Below are positions 60,355 to 64,000 of a stretch of 64,000 nucleotides of DNA, in pieces. The stretch lies in NCBI RefSeq assembly GCF_024707125.1, contig NZ_JANQAH010000011.1, positions 868,001 through 932,000 on the forward strand, given 5' to 3'. Source of the DNA: Devosia sp. Its GTDB lineage: Bacteria; Pseudomonadota; Alphaproteobacteria; Rhizobiales; Devosiaceae. The position numbers and the translations under genes are program-made. The first letter of the stretch is position 1. The number at the start of each line of letters is the position of its first letter. The notes beneath the pieces are model-generated. The model did not search any database, was not told where the DNA came from, and worked only from the letters and a program-made list of their open reading frames with translations.

Positions 60355-61221
60355 ATGGCCCAAACCAATCTGCCCGTCCTCTCCTCTGAAGGCGGTCTCA
60401 GCCGCTATCTGCAGGAAATCCGCAAGTTCCCCATGTTGGAACCGGATGAAGAATACATGCTCGCCAAGCGCTACAAGGAACATGCCGATCCAGGCGCGGC
60501 CCAGAAGCTGATCACCAGCCACCTGCGCCTCGTCGCCAAGATCGCCATGGGTTATCGTGGCTATGGCCTGCCGATCTCTGAAGTCATTTCCGAAGGCAAT
60601 GTCGGCCTCATGCATGCGGTCAAGCGCTTCGAACCCGAAAAGGGTTTCAGGCTTGCGACCTATGCCATGTGGTGGATCCGTGCCGCCATTCAGGAATATG
60701 TGCTGCGTTCGTGGAGCCTCGTGAAGATCGGCACCACCGCCGCGCAAAAACGTCTGTTCTTCAACCTCAGGAAGGTGAAGGGGCAGATCGCAGCCCTGGA
60801 CGATGGCAGCCTCCATCCCGACCAGATCAAGCAGATCGCCACGACGCTCAAGGTGACAGAAGACGATGTCGTCTCGATGAATGCGCGCCTCTCCGGCGAC
60901 GCTTCGCTCAATTCGCCCATGCGGGCGGATGAGGGTTCGTCCGAATGGCAGGATTGGCTGGTCGATGACACGCCGGACCAGGAAACGAGCCTGGGTGAAA
61001 CCCAGGAATTCGACGAGCGCATGACCCTGCTCAACCAGGCCATGGACGTGCTCAACGAACGCGAACGCGCCATCTTCCAGGCGCGCCGCCTGCAGGATAA
61101 TCCCGCGACGCTTGAAGAACTGGCCCAGCAATATGACGTCAGCCGCGAGCGCATCCGCCAGATCGAAGTCCGCGCCTTTGAAAAGGTACAGGAAGCCGTG
61201 CAGCAGGCTGCGCAGCACTAA
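60355..61221 (+). CDS. rpoH: RNA polymerase heat-shock sigma factor (sigma-32)
   Basis: A 288-residue sigma-32: region 2 (LRLVAKIAMGYRGYGLPISE, EGNVGLMHAVKRFEPEKGFR, ATYAMWWIRAAIQEYVLRSW), the diagnostic RpoH box QKRLFFNLRK, and region 4 (LNERERAIFQARRLQDNPAT, QYDVSRERIRQIEVRAFEKV). AAGGGGG precedes ATG 60355. Many Alphaproteobacteria carry two rpoH genes, so this may be one of a pair. Confidence 0.95.
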   Translation: MAQTNLPVLSSEGGLSRYLQEIRKFPMLEPDEEYMLAKRYKEHADPGAAQKLITSHLRLVAKIAMGYRGYGLPISEVISEGNVGLMHAVKRFEPEKGFRLATYAMWWIRAAIQEYVLRSWSLVKIGTTAAQKRLFFNLRKVKGQIAALDDGSLHPDQIKQIATTLKVTEDDVVSMNARLSGDASLNSPMRADEGSSEWQDWLVDDTPDQETSLGETQEFDERMTLLNQAMDVLNERERAIFQARRLQDNPATLEELAQQYDVSRERIRQIEVRAFEKVQEAVQQAAQH

Positions 61222-61224
61222 AAA

Positions 61225-62223
61225 TCAGCGTCCGGCCGGCCTGACATCGGTCGGCCGGATGCCAAAAGCCTGACGGAAGGCGCGATTGAGCGCCGAGGCC
61301 TCGGGAAATCCGCAATCAAGCGCAATGGCAATGACGGGCCGCCCCACCTCGCGGGGATCTTCGAGCATGCGACGCGCCGCGCTGACGCGCATCCAGCGCA
61401 ACTGTTCCGAAAAGCTCGTATCCCTGGCGGCAAATAGCCTCTGGATTTGTCGGGGCGATAGGCCGTGGCGCCGCGACAACCAGCCAAGGTCCAGTCCGGG
61501 ATGGCCGAGATGCTTTTCCATGTCGGCCTGTATCACCTGCAGCCGCACCGTCGCGGCCGATGTCAGGCGCGCCTGCTCGGCATAGTCGCGCGAAGCGCCG
61601 ACAACGAGCGCACTGAGATCTTGCACATGCCGACCGGCAGTTGATCGCAGCGCCGGATCGATGATTTGAGCCGCGTCGAGCAGCCGCAAATAGTTGCGCA
61701 GCAGGGTCAGGCCCGTCGTCTGGGGCAGGTGCATAAATGGCGCTTCGCCCAGATGCGCCAAGGCGGCGGCCAGCGGTCGGCGCGGCAGGCGCATCGACCA
61801 GCCGCTGCAATTTTCCAGCAGGCGCACTGTAGTCACCCGCCCCAATGACAGCATGAATGCATCGCCCGGGCGCACAGCGATCTCGGTCTTGCCATCCTCG
61901 ATCTGCATGGCATTGTCTGCCAGCACCAGCATCAAGTCATCGGCACCATCGGCCAGCAATTGCGGCGTGCGGGTCATGGCCATGGGCGTTCCGCTGACGC
62001 GGCCCCAGGTGACTTCGGCCATGCTGTTGACTGCGATTCGGTATTCGAAGGGCTTTTCGTCGTCGGCGAGATCAATCTCGCAGCGACCGATTTCTCGCCC
62101 GACATATTCTTTCATGGCGGCAACCGGATCCGAGCCGGGAAGCGTCCCGCTCGAAAACAGAAATTCCACTGGAGCATAGTCCGGCGCCTGGTCCATCGGC
62201 CGACTATTGGGCCGAGCATGCAT
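61225..62223 (-). CDS. AraC-family transcriptional regulator
   Basis: A 332-residue regulator: an N-terminal AraC-binding-2-like sensor (VEFLFSSGTLPGSDPVAAMK, AVRPGDAFMLSLGRVTTVRL) and a C-terminal AraC double helix-turn-helix (LGWLSRRHGLSPRQIQRLFA, then VIAIALDCGFPEASALNRAF with RQAFGIRPTDVR). Start at 62223; MDQAPDYAPVE at 62196 is an alternative. It ends four bases from the rpoH stop (convergent) and is divergent from the autotransporter gene, which it may control. Confidence 0.88.
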   Translation of the reverse strand: MHARPNSRPMDQAPDYAPVEFLFSSGTLPGSDPVAAMKEYVGREIGRCEIDLADDEKPFEYRIAVNSMAEVTWGRVSGTPMAMTRTPQLLADGADDLMLVLADNAMQIEDGKTEIAVRPGDAFMLSLGRVTTVRLLENCSGWSMRLPRRPLAAALAHLGEAPFMHLPQTTGLTLLRNYLRLLDAAQIIDPALRSTAGRHVQDLSALVVGASRDYAEQARLTSAATVRLQVIQADMEKHLGHPGLDLGWLSRRHGLSPRQIQRLFAARDTSFSEQLRWMRVSAARRMLEDPREVGRPVIAIALDCGFPEASALNRAFRQAFGIRPTDVRPAGR

Positions 62224-62394
62224 ATCGTCAAGCCGCCAATACCTTGATAGGGCGGCATTTTTGACACAACGCGCTACTGACTGGAGTTAATGTCGCCCAA
62301 CGCCAAGACCTCTGTCGCGCAGCGTCAAGACGAAACGCCATTGGCTATGGTGTTTCTGCCCCAGGCGCCCAAAGCGCACCTGTTCGAGGCACAC

Positions 62395-64000
62395 ATGACT
62401 ACAGTTCCGCCGGCCGCTCGACTTTGGCAGCAGACGACTTTTCGACGCCACCGCTCCGGCATACTGCGCGCCATTGCTTTTGGCCTCCTGGCGGCGACCA
62501 CACTGGTAGTCATTGCCACCCCCGCATTGGGGCAAACGACCTGGACGGGTGCCAATAGCGCCGACTGGACCGATATCGGCAACTGGACAAGCGGCCTGCC
62601 GGCCGGCGACACCGTGACGATTGACCTCATTTCATCCAACGCTCCCAAGCTCGACGGCGCGGCGGGCACAACCGGCATGATCCACATCGGCACCAGTGCG
62701 GGCGCCGGCTATCTCGAAGTCATCAACGGGGCCAGCCTGACCACGGGGGGCGTGATGCTGGCCAAGGATGTCGGCAGTGTCGGCAATATGCTGGTCACCG
62801 GATCGACAACGACATGGACGACCGGCAGCGGCATCGAACTCGGCACCGATGGGCAAGCGCGGCTCGAGCTGAACACCGGCGCTTCGGTTTCCGCCGCGGG
62901 CGTCTCGGTCGGTCTGATGGCCGGTTCCGACGGCACGCTCGCGATTGCTGGCGCGGGCACAAGCATGACTCTGGTTTCTGGCATTACCGTGGGTCAGAAC
63001 GGTAGAGGCGTTCTGGAGATGGACGACCAGGCAGTACTGCAGACCGATAACGCTACTGTCGGCACCTACTCGACCGGGTCAGGCCTGGCACACATTTCCG
63101 GCTCCGGCACTCATCTATCTCTCAGTAACAGCCTCGTTCTGGGTCAGAGCACGCGCGGCACGATCGAGGTCGACAATGCCGCGCTGACGACGGCGGCCAG
63201 CATGATCCTGGGTGAGAATTCGGGGGGTGGCGAGGGCATCGGTCTTGTTCACGACGCAGGCTCGCGTCTTTCGACGACCGGGGATATGACCATCGGCCAG
63301 TGGGGCAGCGGCGCAATGACGGTCTGGAACGGCGGGGAAGTGGCAGCAGGGGGCACGCTGCATCTGGCCCGCCTAGCAGGCAGCCAGGGCGTGCTCAATG
63401 TCGGCGCGGCCGCAGGTCAGGCCGCTCGCGCCTCCGGCATCGTCAATGCCAGCACCGTGCAGTTCGGCGCCGGCACGGGCACGCTGACTTTCAACCACAC
63501 GGACAGCGCCTATGGTTTCGCCTCGCAACTACTCGGCAGCGGCACGGTCAACCAGATTGCCGGCACGACGACGCTTACGGCCAATTCCCAGACTTTTGCC
63601 GGGACGACAAACGTCACGGGGGGCAAACTGGTCGTGTCGGGCCGGCTTGGCGGGACGATCAATGTTTCCGGTAGCGGGACTCTTGGCGGCGCGGGGCACG
63701 TGGGAACTATCGCCTTTGGCGCGGGCGGCATTGCAGCGCCCGGCAACTCCATCGGAACGGTACTAGCGACCGATGTCATCTTCAATGCGGGTTCCTTCTA
63801 CGATGTCGAGGTCGATTCGGCGGGCCAATCGGACCTCATTATCGCCAATACCGCGACGCTCAACGGCGGCACGGTTCGGGTCGCTGCATCGCCCGACTAT
63901 CTGGTGGGCAATAGCTACAATATCATCCATGCGCCCATGGGACTGACGGGCACCTTTGCCAATGCCACCACCAACCTGGCCTTCATAACACCAGTGCTGA
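62395..64000 (+). CDS. autotransporter-like secreted protein, 3' end cut by window
   Basis: At least 535 residues with no stop before the window ends. A long signal region (basic TTFRRHRSG, then LRAIAFGLLAATTLVVIATP, cut near ALGQ at 47) leads into a passenger made of short beta-helix-type repeats: GYLEVINGASLTTGGVMLAK, GVLEMDDQAVLQTDNATVGT, LSLSNSLVLGQSTRGTIEVD, LTTAASMILGENSGGGEG. Later GTVNQIAGTTTLTANSQTFA and GGKLVVSGRLGGTINVSGSG resemble autotransporter junction repeats. The outer-membrane barrel would lie beyond the window. ATG 62395 has GAGG ahead; an in-frame ATG at 62290 is possible. Confidence 0.8.
   Translation, partial: MTTVPPAARLWQQTTFRRHRSGILRAIAFGLLAATTLVVIATPALGQTTWTGANSADWTDIGNWTSGLPAGDTVTIDLISSNAPKLDGAAGTTGMIHIGTSAGAGYLEVINGASLTTGGVMLAKDVGSVGNMLVTGSTTTWTTGSGIELGTDGQARLELNTGASVSAAGVSVGLMAGSDGTLAIAGAGTSMTLVSGITVGQNGRGVLEMDDQAVLQTDNATVGTYSTGSGLAHISGSGTHLSLSNSLVLGQSTRGTIEVDNAALTTAASMILGENSGGGEGIGLVHDAGSRLSTTGDMTIGQWGSGAMTVWNGGEVAAGGTLHLARLAGSQGVLNVGAAAGQAARASGIVNASTVQFGAGTGTLTFNHTDSAYGFASQLLGSGTVNQIAGTTTLTANSQTFAGTTNVTGGKLVVSGRLGGTINVSGSGTLGGAGHVGTIAFGAGGIAAPGNSIGTVLATDVIFNAGSFYDVEVDSAGQSDLIIANTATLNGGTVRVAASPDYLVGNSYNIIHAPMGLTGTFANATTNLAFITPVL

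Overview
The window is one 64 kb stretch of a high-GC alphaproteobacterial chromosome. The gene set points to Hyphomicrobiales, and from memory of gene order it looks Devosia-like. The evidence is the CtrA/ChpT/SciP cell-cycle module, FlbD/FlbE-type flagellar genes, an EipA (DUF1134) protein, FrcBCA-type sugar transport, TGA-N9-TCA iron boxes like those bound by RirA, and GANTC (CcrM) sites in front of ctrA. I see no phage, insertion sequence, plasmid function or CRISPR array.

Layout. 1-2.5 kb: the 3' part of nadC, then panB-panC. 2.5-6 kb: an aldo/keto reductase, a LysR regulator, and a patchy stretch with small genes and a LuxR-type HTH remnant. 6-11.3 kb: a ROK repressor divergent from an FrcBCA-like sugar ABC transporter with a trailing SDR dehydrogenase. 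11.3-19.7 kb: an iron block. The piuC-fbpA-fbpB-fbpC operon diverges from an imelysin / delta-60 secreted protein / cytochrome c operon, with two iron-box palindromes between them. 19.7-21.7 kb: an MFS pump divergent from a TetR regulator, with three operator-like repeats between. 21.9-27.4 kb: a sugar (probably amino-sugar) operon of binding protein (frameshifted here), two permeases, ROK kinase, GntR regulator and SIS protein, with no ATPase gene. 27.5-27.9 kb: tRNA-Gln and tRNA-Met. 28-34 kb: a mono-oxygenase-like protein, a two-gene micro-operon with a 41-residue membrane peptide, a ring-cleaving dioxygenase, an ECF sigma/vWA pair, and mnmA.

34-51 kb is a flagellar cluster: fliK-flgD behind a sigma-54 promoter, sciP, then fliF-fliG-fliH-fliN-flbD and flhA, and fliJ-fliI further on. 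Unrelated small operons and a CtrA-box-linked candidate small RNA (about 47.93-48.06 kb) interrupt it. ctrA follows at 51.2 kb and chpT with a single-domain response regulator at 55-56 kb, so the regulator, its phosphotransferase, its inhibitor SciP and likely targets lie within about 20 kb. 52-60 kb: exported proteins, a large ECF sigma factor, eipA and rluD. 60.3 kb: an rpoH-type sigma factor. 61.2 kb: an AraC regulator. The window ends inside an autotransporter-like gene.

Two genes (21889-23180 and 51970-52592) each read through if one G is added to a short G-run on their coding strand. The two single-base losses could be real mutations or sequence errors.
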